Notes: generated by a model not told the origin, from the sequence alone. DNA of 64,000 nt from Tabrizicola oligotrophica (GCF_011008935.1 NZ_JAAIVJ010000007.1:1-64000), one strand, 5' to 3'; positions 36,617 to 45,984 are shown, numbered from the stretch's first letter. A program made the numbers and translations.

Positions 36617-37930
36617 ATGGCCGGTATTCCGCACGACCATTACGAACCCAAGCCGGGCATCGAGACCTGGCTGCACAAGCGTCTGCCGATCGTCGGGCTT
36701 GTCTATGACACGCTGATGATCCCGACGCCGAAGAACCTGAACTGGATGTGGATCTGGGGCATCGTGCTGGCGTTCTGCCTGGCGCTGCAGATCGTCACCG
36801 GCATCGTTCTGGTGATGCATTACACCCCGCATGTCGACATGGCCTTCGCCTCGGTCGAGCACATCATGCGCGACGTGAACGGTGGGCACATGCTGCGCTA
36901 CCTGCACGCCAACGGCGCCTCGCTGTTCTTCTTTGCCGTCTACACCCACATCTTCCGCGGCCTCTACTACGGCTCGTACAAGGCGCCGCGCGAAGTGACC
37001 TGGATCGTCGGCATGCTGATCTATCTTGCCATGATGGCGACGGCGTTCATGGGCTACGTTCTGCCCTGGGGCCAGATGTCGTTCTGGGGCGCCACGGTGA
37101 TCACCGGCCTTTTCGGCGCGATCCCCGGCGTTGGCCCGACCATCCAGGAATGGCTTCTGGGCGGGCCGGCGGTGGACAATGCCACGCTGAACCGCTTCTT
37201 CTCGCTGCACTACCTGCTGCCCTTCGTGATCGCCGCCCTGGTGGCCGTTCACATCTGGGCCTTCCACACCACCGGCAACAACAACCCGACGGGTGTTGAA
37301 GTGCGCCGTGGCTCGAAGGAAGAAGCCGCGAAAGACACCGTGCCGTTCTGGCCCTACTATGTCATCAAGGACCTCTTCGCCCTTGGCATCGTGCTGGTGA
37401 TCTTCTTTGCCGTGGTCGGCTTCATGCCGAACTACCTTGGCCACCCCGACAACTACCTTGAAGCCAACCCGCTGGCGACGCCGGCGCATATCGTGCCGGA
37501 ATGGTACTTCCTGCCGTTCTACGCCATCCTGCGCGCCTTCACCGCCGACGTCTGGGTGGTGCAGCTGGTGAACTTCCTGTCCTTCGGCATCGTCGATGCC
37601 AAGTTCTTCGGCGTGCTGGCGATGTTCGGTGCGATTGCCGTTCTGGCGATCGTTCCGTGGCTTGACACCTCGTCGGTGCGCTCGGGCAAGTTCCGGCCCA
37701 AGTTCAAGGCCTGGTTCTGGCTGCTGGTCATCGACTTCGTGGTGCTGATGTGGGTGGGCGCCATGCCGACCGACGGGATCTACCCCTACATCTCGCTGAT
37801 CGCGGCGACCTACTGGTTCGCCTATTTCCTCGTGATCCTGCCGCTTCTGGGCGTGCTGGAAAAGCCGCTGCCGATCCCGGCGACGATCGAGGAAGACTTC
37901 AAGGCCCACTATCCCGGCGCGGCCGAGTGA
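36617..37930 (+). CDS. petB: Cytochrome b of the bc1 complex
   Basis: The 437-residue membrane protein has eight predicted helices. The four haem histidines fall at H97 and H111 (YLHANG and YTHIF) and at H198 and H212 (LHYLL and VHIW), with the standard 13-residue spacing. The Qo-site motif PEWY is present in [10 protein letters not shown]. It is the catalytic core for quinol oxidation and the proton-motive Q cycle. Confidence 0.98.
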   Translation: MAGIPHDHYEPKPGIETWLHKRLPIVGLVYDTLMIPTPKNLNWMWIWGIVLAFCLALQIVTGIVLVMHYTPHVDMAFASVEHIMRDVNGGHMLRYLHANGASLFFFAVYTHIFRGLYYGSYKAPREVTWIVGMLIYLAMMATAFMGYVLPWGQMSFWGATVITGLFGAIPGVGPTIQEWLLGGPAVDNATLNRFFSLHYLLPFVIAALVAVHIWAFHTTGNNNPTGVEVRRGSKEEAAKDTVPFWPYYVIKDLFALGIVLVIFFAVVGFMPNYLGHPDNYLEANPLATPAHIVPEWYFLPFYAILRAFTADVWVVQLVNFLSFGIVDAKFFGVLAMFGAIAVLAIVPWLDTSSVRSGKFRPKFKAWFWLLVIDFVVLMWVGAMPTDGIYPYISLIAATYWFAYFLVILPLLGVLEKPLPIPATIEEDFKAHYPGAAE

Positions 37931-37953
37931 GTGACGGAAAGGAACTGACCAAG

Positions 37954-38742
37954 ATGTTTCGCAAAATCGCAATCAGCGCCGTTTCCGCCCTTGCCCTGAC
38001 CACGGGCGCGGCTTTTGCCGCCGGGGCCGAAGCGGAAACCCACGACGTCGCCTTCAGCTTTGAAGGCCCGTTCGGCGCCTTCGACGAACACCAGCTGCAG
38101 CGCGGCCTTCAGGTGTTCACCGAGGTCTGCTCGGGCTGCCACGGCCTGAAATACGTCCCCATCCGCACGCTTGCGGATGAGGGCGGCCCCCACCTGCCGG
38201 AAGATCAGGTGCGCGCCTATGCCAAGAACTTCACCGTGATCGACAAAGAGACCGGCGAAGAGCGCGAGGCGCTGGCGTCGGACAACTTCCCGGCCAACAC
38301 CGGCGCTGGCGCCCCCGACCTGTCGCTGATGGCGAAGGCGCGGGCCGGGTTCCACGGTCCCTATGGCCTTGGCATCAACCAGATGTTCCGGGGCATTGGC
38401 GGGCCGGAGCATATCGTCTCGATCCTGACCGGCTACACCGGCGAGGAAAAGACCGAAGCTGGCGAGACCTTCTACGAAAACCACGCCTTCCCCGGCGGCT
38501 GGATCAAGATGGCTCCGCCCTTGTCGGATGATCAGGTGACCTTTGCCGATGGCCACCCGTCGAGCCTGCACCACATGGCCGAAGACGTTGCCGCCTTCCT
38601 GATGTGGGCAGCCGAGCCGCACATGATGGCACGCAAGCAGACCGGCTTTGTGGCGGTGATCTTCCTCGTCCTCCTGACGTCGCTGCTCTACCTGACGAAC
38701 AAGCGGCTCTGGGCCGGCGTCAAGGGCAAGAAGCACGTCTGA
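37954..38742 (+). CDS. petC: Cytochrome c1
   Basis: The 262-residue protein has an N-terminal signal peptide (ALTTGAAFA), a haem-binding CSGCH at 59-63 and a C-terminal membrane anchor ([15 protein letters not shown]). The PPLSDD stretch after KMA is compatible with the axial Met region. I chose ATG 37954, which has a GGAAAGGA upstream; GTG 37930 at the petB end is possible but would lengthen the signal peptide awkwardly. It is the last gene of petABC and is followed by a strong terminator. Confidence 0.96.
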   Translation: MFRKIAISAVSALALTTGAAFAAGAEAETHDVAFSFEGPFGAFDEHQLQRGLQVFTEVCSGCHGLKYVPIRTLADEGGPHLPEDQVRAYAKNFTVIDKETGEEREALASDNFPANTGAGAPDLSLMAKARAGFHGPYGLGINQMFRGIGGPEHIVSILTGYTGEEKTEAGETFYENHAFPGGWIKMAPPLSDDQVTFADGHPSSLHHMAEDVAAFLMWAAEPHMMARKQTGFVAVIFLVLLTSLLYLTNKRLWAGVKGKKHV

Positions 38743-38763
38743 TCCTGCCAGGATCTGACCTTG

Positions 38764-38790
38764 AAAACCCCCGCCAACGGCGGGGGTTTT
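38764..38790. terminator. Terminator between petC and thiQ
   Basis: AAAACCCCCGCC and GGCGGGGGTTTT form a perfect 12-bp stem with a three-base loop, and CATTTTCC follows. The A and T ends make it work in both directions. The last base overlaps the thiQ stop codon. Confidence 0.85.
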
Positions 38791-39482
38791 CATTTTCCAA
38801 GATAGGTTTGCAGAGCCAGGGGCGGGTTGGCGAAAATCTCTGCCGTCGGCCGCGGGGCATCTGCCACCCCATCGGCCACCAGCACGGTGAGCCCGGCGAA
38901 GCGCCGCGCGTCGGCGGGGTCATGGGTGACCATCAGCACCGTCGCGCCGGTTTCGGCGGCGGTTTCCGAAACCAGATCCAGCATCTCGGCCTTGAGCGCG
39001 GGACCAAGCGCAGCGAAGGGCTCATCCAGCAGAAGCACTGGGCGTGCGCGCAACAAGGCACGGGCCAGCGCCGCCCGGCCGATCTGGCCGCCGGAAAGCT
39101 GACCGGGTTTGCGCGCGCCCAACCCGGCGAGACCGACCCGGGTCAGGGTGGCGTCGATCCGGGCATGATCGGCTTCGGTCAGTCGCAGCCGGGGCGAAAT
39201 TCCAAGGCCCAGATTCTGTGCCAAAGTCAGATGCGGAAACAGGTTCTGATCCTGAAACAGGATCGACAGCGGCCGTTCGCCCGGTGGCATCGGTCCAAGG
39301 TCAGCGCCTTGCCACAACATCCGCCCACCGTAGGGCACAAATCCCGCCAAGGCCATGAGAAGCGTGGATTTTCCCGCTCCGGATGGCCCGATCACGGCGA
39401 CGCGCGCCCCCGCGGGCACCTGCCAGTCGGCGGTCAGGTGAAAATCCTCCTGCCGGATATCCAGCCTGTCAAGCCGCAGCAC
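38790..39482 (-). CDS. thiQ: Thiamine ABC transporter ATP-binding protein
   Basis: The 230-residue ATPase has Walker A GPSGAGKSTL, a Q-loop (LFQDQNLFPHLT), signature LSGGQ, Walker B VLLLDEPFAALG and the switch His in VTHDPADA. The residue after LSGGQ is Ile where most relatives have Arg or Lys. GTG 39482 gives the usual ThiQ length and a 14-base overlap with thiP; ATG 39533 would add 17 poorly supported residues. It is the last gene of thiBPQ, under the TPP riboswitch. Confidence 0.88.
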   Translation of the reverse strand: MLRLDRLDIRQEDFHLTADWQVPAGARVAVIGPSGAGKSTLLMALAGFVPYGGRMLWQGADLGPMPPGERPLSILFQDQNLFPHLTLAQNLGLGISPRLRLTEADHARIDATLTRVGLAGLGARKPGQLSGGQIGRAALARALLRARPVLLLDEPFAALGPALKAEMLDLVSETAAETGATVLMVTHDPADARRFAGLTVLVADGVADAPRPTAEIFANPPLALQTYLGK

Positions 39483-41007
39483 GGGTCGCCCCCCATCGGT
39501 CAAAGGCCCAGAACAGGGCAAAACTTGCGCCAACCAGCACCAGCGATGCTCCGGCGGCCGCTTCCATCCGATAGGCCCCCATCAGGCGCTGGATCAAGAG
39601 CGGCAGCGTCTCGGTTCGCGCGCCGGCGAACAGCGCGATAACCCCAAGGTCGCCCATCGACAGGGCTGCCGCAAGGCCTGCGCCAAAACCAAGCGGCCGG
39701 GCCAGACGCGGCAGGATGACAAGGCGAAGCCGGGCCGGACCCGAAAGGCCAAGGCTGTCGCAAAGTCGTCCGTAATCGGCCAGCAGGGCGCGGGTCTCGG
39801 GCAGCAGCAGGCGGAAGAGATAGGGCAGGGCCATTGCGGCGTTGACCGCCAGCGTGACTGGAAGCGCCAGCATCTCGGGCGACATCTGGGGATGGATAGC
39901 AAGAAAAAGCCCGGTCCCCATCACCAGACCCGAAGCGGAAAGCGGCAGCATCGCGGTCAGTTCCAGCCAGCCTTGTCCGCGGGCAACCGCAAGCGCGAGC
40001 GTCAGCGCGATGCCGCTGGCCAGCGCCGCTGACAGCACCGCAAGCCCGAAGGATCGCCCGAGCGCCGGCCATAACCCTGCTGGCAGATCTGTCAGGCCGG
40101 GCAGCCCACGGAGGAGGATCGCCAGAAGCGGACCCATCAGAAAGGCGATGGCAAGGCCGATTGTCACCCCGTCCGCGCCGCGCCGCCAGCCCTTGGGGGC
40201 GGGAATGGCGATGTCACGTCCCAGACCGGGGCCGAAAACCGCCGCTGTGGTCAGCCGGAAGCTGGCCAGCGTTATCGCCGCACAAAGCCCGAATTGCAGC
40301 GCGGCCAGCAGGGCGGCGCGACCGAGGTCGAACTCGAAACGCAGGGCCTGGTAGATTGCCAGCTCAAGGGTCGAGGCCTTTGGGCCGCCGCCAAGGGTCA
40401 GGGCCACGGCGAAACTGGTCAGGCAGAGGAGAAAGACGGTCGCAAGCGCCCCCGGCAAGAGGCTGCGCAGCATCGGCGCTTCCAGATGGCGAAACTGCGC
40501 CACAGGCGGCATCGACAAGGCTTCGGCCAGGCGGAAGCGCTCGGCCGGGATCGCCTGCCAGCCTTGCAGCAGGATGCGGGCCACAAGCGGCAGGTTCAGA
40601 AAGACATGGGCCAGCACGACGCCGTGCAGGCCGAAGATCGACAGGGTGGGCAGCCCGAGCGCGCTTATCGCCGCGTTCACCGGGCCCGCGCGTCCAAAAA
40701 TGGCCAGAAGGCCCAGCACCGCGACCACAACCGGCAAAAGGAACGGCGCCGCCAGCAGCCGGATCAGGGCCAGCCGGCCGGGAAACCGCCTGCGGGCCAG
40801 CGCGCGAGCCAGCGGGATGGCGAGAAGGCAGGAGACCAGGGCCGAAAGTGCCGCCTGCAGCAGCGTAAAGCGCAAGGCCGCGCCGTCGGCTGGGCCAAGC
40901 GACCAATCGGTCGCGTGGCCTGCCGTCAGCGCGGCGCTGCCAAGGGTCAGCGCGGCAACGGCCAGCCCCAGAAGGGCGGCGCTTATTGCGCCAGCGCGGC
41001 TTGCCAT
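39469..41007 (-). CDS. thiP: Thiamine ABC transporter permease
   Basis: The 512-residue protein has about twelve hydrophobic segments in two homologous permease halves, each with an EAA-type loop (for example AEALSMPPVAQFRHLEAP, and CDSLGLSGPARLRLVILP in the second half). This double-length permease architecture is typical of ThiP. It overlaps thiB by 25 bases and thiQ by 14. Confidence 0.9.
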   Translation of the reverse strand: MASRAGAISAALLGLAVAALTLGSAALTAGHATDWSLGPADGAALRFTLLQAALSALVSCLLAIPLARALARRRFPGRLALIRLLAAPFLLPVVVAVLGLLAIFGRAGPVNAAISALGLPTLSIFGLHGVVLAHVFLNLPLVARILLQGWQAIPAERFRLAEALSMPPVAQFRHLEAPMLRSLLPGALATVFLLCLTSFAVALTLGGGPKASTLELAIYQALRFEFDLGRAALLAALQFGLCAAITLASFRLTTAAVFGPGLGRDIAIPAPKGWRRGADGVTIGLAIAFLMGPLLAILLRGLPGLTDLPAGLWPALGRSFGLAVLSAALASGIALTLALAVARGQGWLELTAMLPLSASGLVMGTGLFLAIHPQMSPEMLALPVTLAVNAAMALPYLFRLLLPETRALLADYGRLCDSLGLSGPARLRLVILPRLARPLGFGAGLAAALSMGDLGVIALFAGARTETLPLLIQRLMGAYRMEAAAGASLVLVGASFALFWAFDRWGATRAAA

Positions 41008-41966
41008 TCCGCCACCGCGGCCTCGCGCATTGCGCCGGCCTCGTCCTGCGGCAGAAGCAGCGACGTGCCCGGCTGGATCAGGGTTTCAAACCCCTTGGGC
41101 AAGCCCGCCGCCAGCGGGTTCGCCGGGTACATCCAGTTCGTCGTCGGGATCACGCCCTGCGCCTCTTCGGACACCAGATAGGCAAGGAAGGCATCGGCCA
41201 GCGCGGGCTGGTCACTGGCCGCCAGCTTTGCCGCGACTTCGATCTGCAGGTAATGGCCCTCGCCAAAGGCCGCAGCCGCCTTGCCGTCATCGCTTTCGGC
41301 AATCAGGTGATAGGCGGGCGAGGTGGTGTAGGACAGAACCAGGTCGGCCTCGCCTTCAAGGAACATCCCGTAGGCCTCGGACCAGCCGGGGGTGACGGTG
41401 ACGATGTTGTCCTTCAGTCCCGTCCAGATTTCGGCCGCGCGGTCGCCATAGGCCGACTTGACCCACATCACCAGACCAAGGCCCGGGGTCGAGGAACGCG
41501 GGTCCTGGATGACGATCTTCAGGTCGGAGGCGGCCAGTTCCTCGAAGGATTTCGGCGGGTTGGCCAGGGTCTTGTTGTGGACAAACGCGAACCAGCCCCA
41601 GTCGAACGGCAGGAAATTCGCGTCCTCGTAAGGGGTCGGCAACCCGGTCACGGCGGGCTGGCCATGGGGCGCAAAGAGGCCGGTCGCCGCGGCCTGCGCA
41701 GTCAGGTTGGTATCAATCCCCACCACCACGTCGGCGGCGCTGGCAGGGCCTTCAAGCTGCACGCGCGCCAGAAGGGCGGCGCCGTCGCCAGCGGTCACGA
41801 AGCGCAGATCGCAGGCGCAGGTGGTTTCGAAGCCCTTTTCGATCGCAGGGCCGGGGCCCCATTCCGAGGCGAAGCTGTCATAGGTGTAAACGTCAAGCAC
41901 GGGCGTCTCGGCCATTGCCATGCTGGCAAGGCAAACAAAACCCGCAGCGAGAGGGATGGTCTTCAT
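40983..41966 (-). CDS. thiB: Thiamine ABC transporter substrate-binding protein
   Basis: The 327-residue protein has an N-terminal signal peptide (IPLAAGFVCLASMAMAETP) and a binding-protein fold with the ThiB/Fbp-type start LDVYTYDSFASEWGPG. It binds thiamine or its phosphates in the periplasm. ATG 41966 follows GGAGG at 41976-41972 and lies about 50 bases downstream of a TPP riboswitch. The frame is open upstream into the riboswitch, but that part is not coding. Confidence 0.93.
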   Translation of the reverse strand: MKTIPLAAGFVCLASMAMAETPVLDVYTYDSFASEWGPGPAIEKGFETTCACDLRFVTAGDGAALLARVQLEGPASAADVVVGIDTNLTAQAAATGLFAPHGQPAVTGLPTPYEDANFLPFDWGWFAFVHNKTLANPPKSFEELAASDLKIVIQDPRSSTPGLGLVMWVKSAYGDRAAEIWTGLKDNIVTVTPGWSEAYGMFLEGEADLVLSYTTSPAYHLIAESDDGKAAAAFGEGHYLQIEVAAKLAASDQPALADAFLAYLVSEEAQGVIPTTNWMYPANPLAAGLPKGFETLIQPGTSLLLPQDEAGAMREAAVAEWQAALAQ

Positions 41967-42014
41967 GGGTTCCTCCAGTTGCGACGGTCGAGGTCGGGAT
42001 GGAGGGCTTCCATG

Positions 42015-42098
42015 CACCTTCCCTCCGCCGGTATGAGCCGGTTCAGGTTCAACGGGTCCGCATTGCTGCATCTCAGCCTTTTCAGGCACCCCGAGGTG
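42015..42098 (-). promoter_or_regulatory. TPP riboswitch (THI element) controlling thiBPQ
   Basis: Read on the minus strand, the hallmark blocks appear in order: CTCGGGGTGCC, CTGAGA, GGACCCGTTGAACCTGA and ATACCGGCGGAGGGAAGG. These form the conserved aptamer core that binds thiamine pyrophosphate. Downstream, CCCTCC (42006-42001) could pair with GGAGGG of the aptamer end (42026-42021) or with the thiB Shine-Dalgarno GGAGG (41976-41972), suggesting translational control. Confidence 0.93.
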
Positions 42099-42104
42099 CG
42101 AAGG

Positions 42105-42132
42105 AACATAGCGCCACTGCTGCCGGGCGCAA
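42105..42132 (-). promoter_or_regulatory. Probable promoter of the thiBPQ riboswitch transcript
   Basis: On the minus strand, TTGCGC (42132-42127) and TATGTT (42110-42105) are 16 bases apart. The predicted start, about seven bases downstream, coincides with the first conserved riboswitch bases at 42098. Confidence 0.45.
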
Positions 42133-42139
42133 GGGGAGA

Positions 42140-42478
42140 TCAGGCGGCGCGGCTGTCACCCGGCGCAGCGCGGCCGGCAGCCAGGCTGATCTTCGAGCTT
42201 TCGTAGGCAGAAGCAATGGCGCCGACGTCGATGCCGGCTTCGCCGGCGGCAGCCCGCCTTTCCCCGTCCTGGCACAGCCGCGCCAGCGTCTGGAACCCCA
42301 GATTTAGGGCCGAGCCCTTGAGAAAATGCAATGTGGATTCCAGCGCCCTCGCCGCCTGACAACCTGCAAGCCCCTGCACGGCTTCGTCAGCCTCTTCCAG
42401 GAAAAGAGTCACCACCTCAGCGAAATCTTCGTCGCCGATTTCGGTGCGAAGTTCGGCAACCCGGGTCCAGTCGATCAT
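42140..42478 (-). CDS. Histidine phosphotransfer (Hpt) domain protein
   Basis: The 112-residue four-helix protein has an Hpt motif LHFLKGSALNLGF with the phosphorylatable histidine at about 51. It has no kinase domain, so it should relay phosphate between a hybrid kinase encoded elsewhere and a response regulator. It is divergent from a receiver-PP2C gene at 42640, across 161 bases, which makes that protein the likely partner. Its stop lies 8 bases upstream of the thiBPQ promoter-like sequence. Confidence 0.88.
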   Translation of the reverse strand: MIDWTRVAELRTEIGDEDFAEVVTLFLEEADEAVQGLAGCQAARALESTLHFLKGSALNLGFQTLARLCQDGERRAAAGEAGIDVGAIASAYESSKISLAAGRAAPGDSRAA

Positions 42479-42639
42479 GCGCGCCTCCTGCCACTGGCTG
42501 CCGACTTTGCCGGGAACTGCTTAAGAAACCTTTAGCTGTTCCGGGGCCGTGTCTCGAATTTTAGCCTTCACCTTCCCTTAAGCGGTTGGGCGCAGACAGG
42601 GGCTGCCGGGTGGGGTTTCCGGTGGTTTCGGGGGTTGGC

Positions 42640-43902
42640 GTGGGATTGATCGAACAGAAGGCTGGCGCATCGGCGGGCGGGGTTGCGCCGCTGCCCGTGT
42701 TGGTGGTCGATGACAGCAAGGCACAGCGCCGGGTACTGGCGCTGCAATTGCAGCGCTGGGGCTATCAGGTGACGGAGGCCGCTTCGGGCGAAGAGGCGCT
42801 TGAGGCCTGCCGCGCCGTGCCTTTTGAAATGGTCCTGTCCGACTGGATGATGCCGGGCATGACAGGGCTGGAGTTCTGCCGCAAGTTCAAGGACCTGCCG
42901 CGTGAAGGTTATGGCTATTTCGTGCTGCTCACCTCGAAATCGGAAAAGACCGAGGTTGCCGACGGGCTGGAGGTCGGAGCGGACGATTTCCTGTCGAAAC
43001 CTGTCAGCTTTGACGAACTGCGCGCGCGGCTGCGCGCGGGGGAGCGGATTCTCGGCATGCAGCGGGAACTGGTGCAAAAGAACCGCCTGATCGGCGCCAC
43101 GCTGGATGAATTGCAAAAACTTTACGATTCGCTCGATCGTGACCTGATCGAGGCGCGCAAGCTGCAAGACGGGCTGATGCGCGACCGGTTCCGCGATTAT
43201 GGCGGGGGCACGGTGTCCCTTTTGCTGAAGCCCTCGGGCCATGTCGGCGGTGATCTGGTGGGCAGTTTTGCCATCGATTCGCAGCGCGTGGGCGTGTTTT
43301 CGGTCGACGTCTCGGGGCATGGCGTGGCCTCGGCCATGATGACGGCTCGTCTGGCGGGGCTTTTGTCCGGTGGCTCGCCCGATCAGAACATTGCCCTGAA
43401 AGCCGGTGCGCAGGGCCGGCGCGATGCCTATCCGCCCGCACTGGTGGCCGAACGGCTGAACCGCCTGATGCTGGAGGAATTGCGGGTCGATCAGTATTTC
43501 ACCCTCGCCTATGCCGAGGTGAACATGGCCACCGGCGCCTTCGCGCTGACGCAGGCCGGCCACCCGCATCCGATGGTTCTGCGCAAGGGCGGGCGGGTCG
43601 AGATGCTGGGCGAAGGCGGGTTGCCGATCGGACTTTTTGACGGGGCGATTCACGGCCAGACTCGGGGCCAGCTCCGCGCAGGCGACCGGCTGATTCTGGT
43701 TTCAGACGGCCTGACCGAATGTCCCGACCCGGCGGGCACCGAACTTGGCAGCGAGGGGCTGCGCCAACTTCTGGCGCTGAATGCGGGCTTGCCCAGCGCC
43801 GATCTGCTGGAGGCGCTGGTCTGGGATCTGGCCCATCACGCCGGGGGCAGCGAGTTTCCCGATGACGTCTCGGCGCTGATCTTCGACTATCGCGGCGCCT
43901 GA
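42640..43902 (+). CDS. Response regulator fused to a PP2C-type (SpoIIE) phosphatase
   Basis: The protein has 420 residues from GTG 42640; TTG 42586 would add 18 residues. The receiver is at about 17-135 with VVDDSKAQRR, phosphoacceptor Asp in VLSDWMMPGMTG and KPVS. A coiled segment (MQRELVQKNRLI to LIEARKLQDGL) links to a PP2C domain with the metal-binding GGDLVG, VDVSGHGVASAM, VSDGLTE and PDDVSALI, so it appears active. RR-PP2C proteins usually dephosphorylate an anti-sigma antagonist in partner-switching. No STAS or anti-sigma gene is near. Confidence 0.92.
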   Translation: MGLIEQKAGASAGGVAPLPVLVVDDSKAQRRVLALQLQRWGYQVTEAASGEEALEACRAVPFEMVLSDWMMPGMTGLEFCRKFKDLPREGYGYFVLLTSKSEKTEVADGLEVGADDFLSKPVSFDELRARLRAGERILGMQRELVQKNRLIGATLDELQKLYDSLDRDLIEARKLQDGLMRDRFRDYGGGTVSLLLKPSGHVGGDLVGSFAIDSQRVGVFSVDVSGHGVASAMMTARLAGLLSGGSPDQNIALKAGAQGRRDAYPPALVAERLNRLMLEELRVDQYFTLAYAEVNMATGAFALTQAGHPHPMVLRKGGRVEMLGEGGLPIGLFDGAIHGQTRGQLRAGDRLILVSDGLTECPDPAGTELGSEGLRQLLALNAGLPSADLLEALVWDLAHHAGGSEFPDDVSALIFDYRGA

Positions 43903-44342
43903 CGCCGCATCAGCACCTGCGCCAGCATTGCCCGGTCGCCCGCATTGCCCAAAAGGCCCAAGGCCTCATATGCCGGCATCCAATGGGCGGAGTGGCCCGG
44001 CTCGCCGGGTGGTCCCATGCGCAGCGTCGGGCGGGCGACATAGACGGTGCAAAGCTTTTCCGCCCAGAACCCGTAGTCCGGCATGTAGCAGAACCGCCGG
44101 AAGGCGCCGAAGCGCTGCGCCCCGGTGATGTGCCAGCCGGTTTCCTCCATCACCTCGCGGTGCAGGGCGGGCAGGGGATTTTCTCCCGGATCAATGCCGC
44201 CGCCCGGCAACTGGAATTCGTCATCGGGTTCGGCCTGATGGGTCAGCAGGATGTCATCGCCCCGCAGAAGAATGGCGTAGACCCCGGGACGGCGGCGATA
44301 GGACTGCCCCGGCTTCACCGCCTCGCCATAGCGTCTGATCAT
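43887..44342 (-). CDS. NUDIX hydrolase
   Basis: The 151-residue protein has a complete Nudix box, GGGIDPGENPLPALHREVMEETGW, read here as GGGIDPGEN followed by REVMEETGW. It hydrolyses a nucleoside diphosphate-linked substrate, not identifiable by sequence alone. ATG 44342 is the start, although the frame is open much further upstream. Its end overlaps the phosphatase gene end by 16 bases on the opposite strand. Confidence 0.88.
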   Translation of the reverse strand: MIRRYGEAVKPGQSYRRRPGVYAILLRGDDILLTHQAEPDDEFQLPGGGIDPGENPLPALHREVMEETGWHITGAQRFGAFRRFCYMPDYGFWAEKLCTVYVARPTLRMGPPGEPGHSAHWMPAYEALGLLGNAGDRAMLAQVLMRRQAPR

Positions 44343-44352
44343 GCGTCCCCCC

Positions 44353-44380
44353 TTGGTCCGGCGGTTGCCCTGACTATATA
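44353..44380 (+). promoter_or_regulatory. Possible hslO promoter
   Basis: TTGGTC (44353-44358) and TATATA (44375-44380) are 16 bases apart in the 78-base divergent gap between the NUDIX gene and hslO. The position and AT-rich -10 support a promoter for hslO. Confidence 0.45.
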
Positions 44381-44420
44381 GGCGCGATATGCCAAGAACG
44401 GCAGCCTTAGGAAACCCCAC

Positions 44421-45410
44421 ATGACCGCGCAGAACATCGCCTGGGACGATACCGTCCTGCCCTTTCAGCTTGACCGTGCCGACATCCGCGGCCGCGTTGC
44501 CCGTCTGGACGGCGTGCTGGACCAGGTCTTGAAGCAACACAGCTACCCGCCGGTGATCGAGGCGCTGGTGGCCGAGATGGCGCTTCTGACCGCGCTGATC
44601 GGCCAGTCGGTGAAACTGCGCTGGAAGCTGTCGTTGCAGGTGCGCGGCAAGGGGCCGGCGCGGCTGATCGCCACCGATTACTATGGCCCGGCGACCGAGG
44701 GCGAACCCGCCCGCATCCGGGCCTATGCCAGCTATGACGCCGAGCGGCTGGATCATGCTGCCGATCCTTTCAGCCAGATCGGCGAAGGGTATTTCGCGGT
44801 CATGATCGACCAGGGCGAAGGGATGATCCCCTATCAGGGCTTTACGCCCATCGCGGGCGGCTCGCTTTCGGCCTGCGCCGAAACCTATTTTGCCCAGTCC
44901 GAACAGCTGCCGACCCGCTTCATGCTGACCTTTGGCCAAAGCCAGGTCCCCGGCAACAAGCTGCACTGGCGCGCGGGCGGCGTGATGCTGCAACACATGC
45001 CGCAGGCGGGAAGCAGCCGCGCAGTCGCGGCCGAGGCGGGCTCGGGCGAGGGCGGGCTGCTCAGCCATGTCGATATCCTGTCGGGCGTCGACAGCGAGAA
45101 CTGGACGCGGGCGAACACGCTTCTCGATACAGTCGAGGAGCTGGAGCTTGTCGGCCCTTCGGTGTCGCCGACGGAGCTGCTGGTACGGCTTTTCCACGAA
45201 GAAGTGCCGCGGGTCTTTGAGGTGCAGCCGGTGCGGTTCGGTTGCTCCTGCTCGGAAGACAAGGTGCGGCAGGCGATGTCGATCTATTCCGCCAAGGACA
45301 TCCAGAAGATGACCACCGAGGCGGGCGTGGTGACGGCCGATTGCCAGTTCTGCAGCGCGCATTATGAGCTGGACCCGGCCACCCTGGGCTTTGAGGCCAG
45401 GAATGCCTGA
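44421..45410 (+). CDS. hslO: Hsp33 redox-regulated molecular chaperone
   Basis: The 329-residue chaperone is activated by oxidation. The C-terminal zinc switch is complete: C275 and C277 (GCSC) and C308 and C311 (CQFC). The N-terminal domain has SVKLRWKLSLQVRGKGPARL. It overlaps the downstream NUDIX pyrophosphatase gene by 8 bases. Confidence 0.95.
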   Translation: MTAQNIAWDDTVLPFQLDRADIRGRVARLDGVLDQVLKQHSYPPVIEALVAEMALLTALIGQSVKLRWKLSLQVRGKGPARLIATDYYGPATEGEPARIRAYASYDAERLDHAADPFSQIGEGYFAVMIDQGEGMIPYQGFTPIAGGSLSACAETYFAQSEQLPTRFMLTFGQSQVPGNKLHWRAGGVMLQHMPQAGSSRAVAAEAGSGEGGLLSHVDILSGVDSENWTRANTLLDTVEELELVGPSVSPTELLVRLFHEEVPRVFEVQPVRFGCSCSEDKVRQAMSIYSAKDIQKMTTEAGVVTADCQFCSAHYELDPATLGFEARNA

Positions 45411-45984
45411 CGCCTTTCGCCTTCGCGACGCCCTTGCGCGCCCCGGAGGCGAATCGTCCGATTTCGATCTGAACCCGGCCGTCCAGTTGCCGACCGGCCG
45501 GGTCTTGCGCCCGGCTGCGGTGCTGGTGGCGGTCTGGGGCGACCGGCTGATCCTGACCAAACGCGCCTCGCATCTGAAGCACCACCCCGGCCAGATCGCC
45601 TTTCCCGGTGGCAAGCTCGATCCGACCGATGCCAGCCTTGAGGCTGCGGCGCTGCGGGAATCGCGCGAGGAGATCGGCCTGCCCGAAGCCGCTGTCGAGA
45701 TCTGGGGTCGCCTGCCGCCGCATGAGACCGTGACCGGCTTTGCCGTGACGCCCATCCTCGCCCGTGTTACCGGGGATTTCACGCCGGCGCCCGAGGTTGG
45801 CGAAGTGGACGAGGTGTTCACCGTGCCGTTGTCGCATGTGCTGGACCGCAGCCGGTACGGGATCGAGCGCCGCCTGTGGCGTGGCGAGTGGCGGCGCTAT
45901 TACGCCGTGCCGTTCGGCCCTTATTACATCTGGGGGGCAACGGCCCGCATCCTGCGCGGGCTGGCCGAAAGGGTCGCGGCATGA
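45403..45984 (+). CDS. NUDIX coenzyme A pyrophosphatase
   Basis: The 193-residue protein has the CoA-pyrophosphatase signature before the Nudix box (LTKRASHLKHHPGQIAFPGG) and a complete box (GGKLDP to RESREEIGL). It likely cleaves CoA or acyl-CoA to 4'-phosphopantetheine and 3',5'-ADP. It starts at ATG 45403 inside the hslO end and overlaps cca by four bases. Confidence 0.9.
   Translation: MPDAFRLRDALARPGGESSDFDLNPAVQLPTGRVLRPAAVLVAVWGDRLILTKRASHLKHHPGQIAFPGGKLDPTDASLEAAALRESREEIGLPEAAVEIWGRLPPHETVTGFAVTPILARVTGDFTPAPEVGEVDEVFTVPLSHVLDRSRYGIERRLWRGEWRRYYAVPFGPYYIWGATARILRGLAERVAA

Noticed and set aside
35957-37972. 671-codon open frame opposite petA-petB
   Set aside because: Antisense of two firmly identified bc1 genes; its composition (His, Glu, Arg repeats) is that of a shadow frame.
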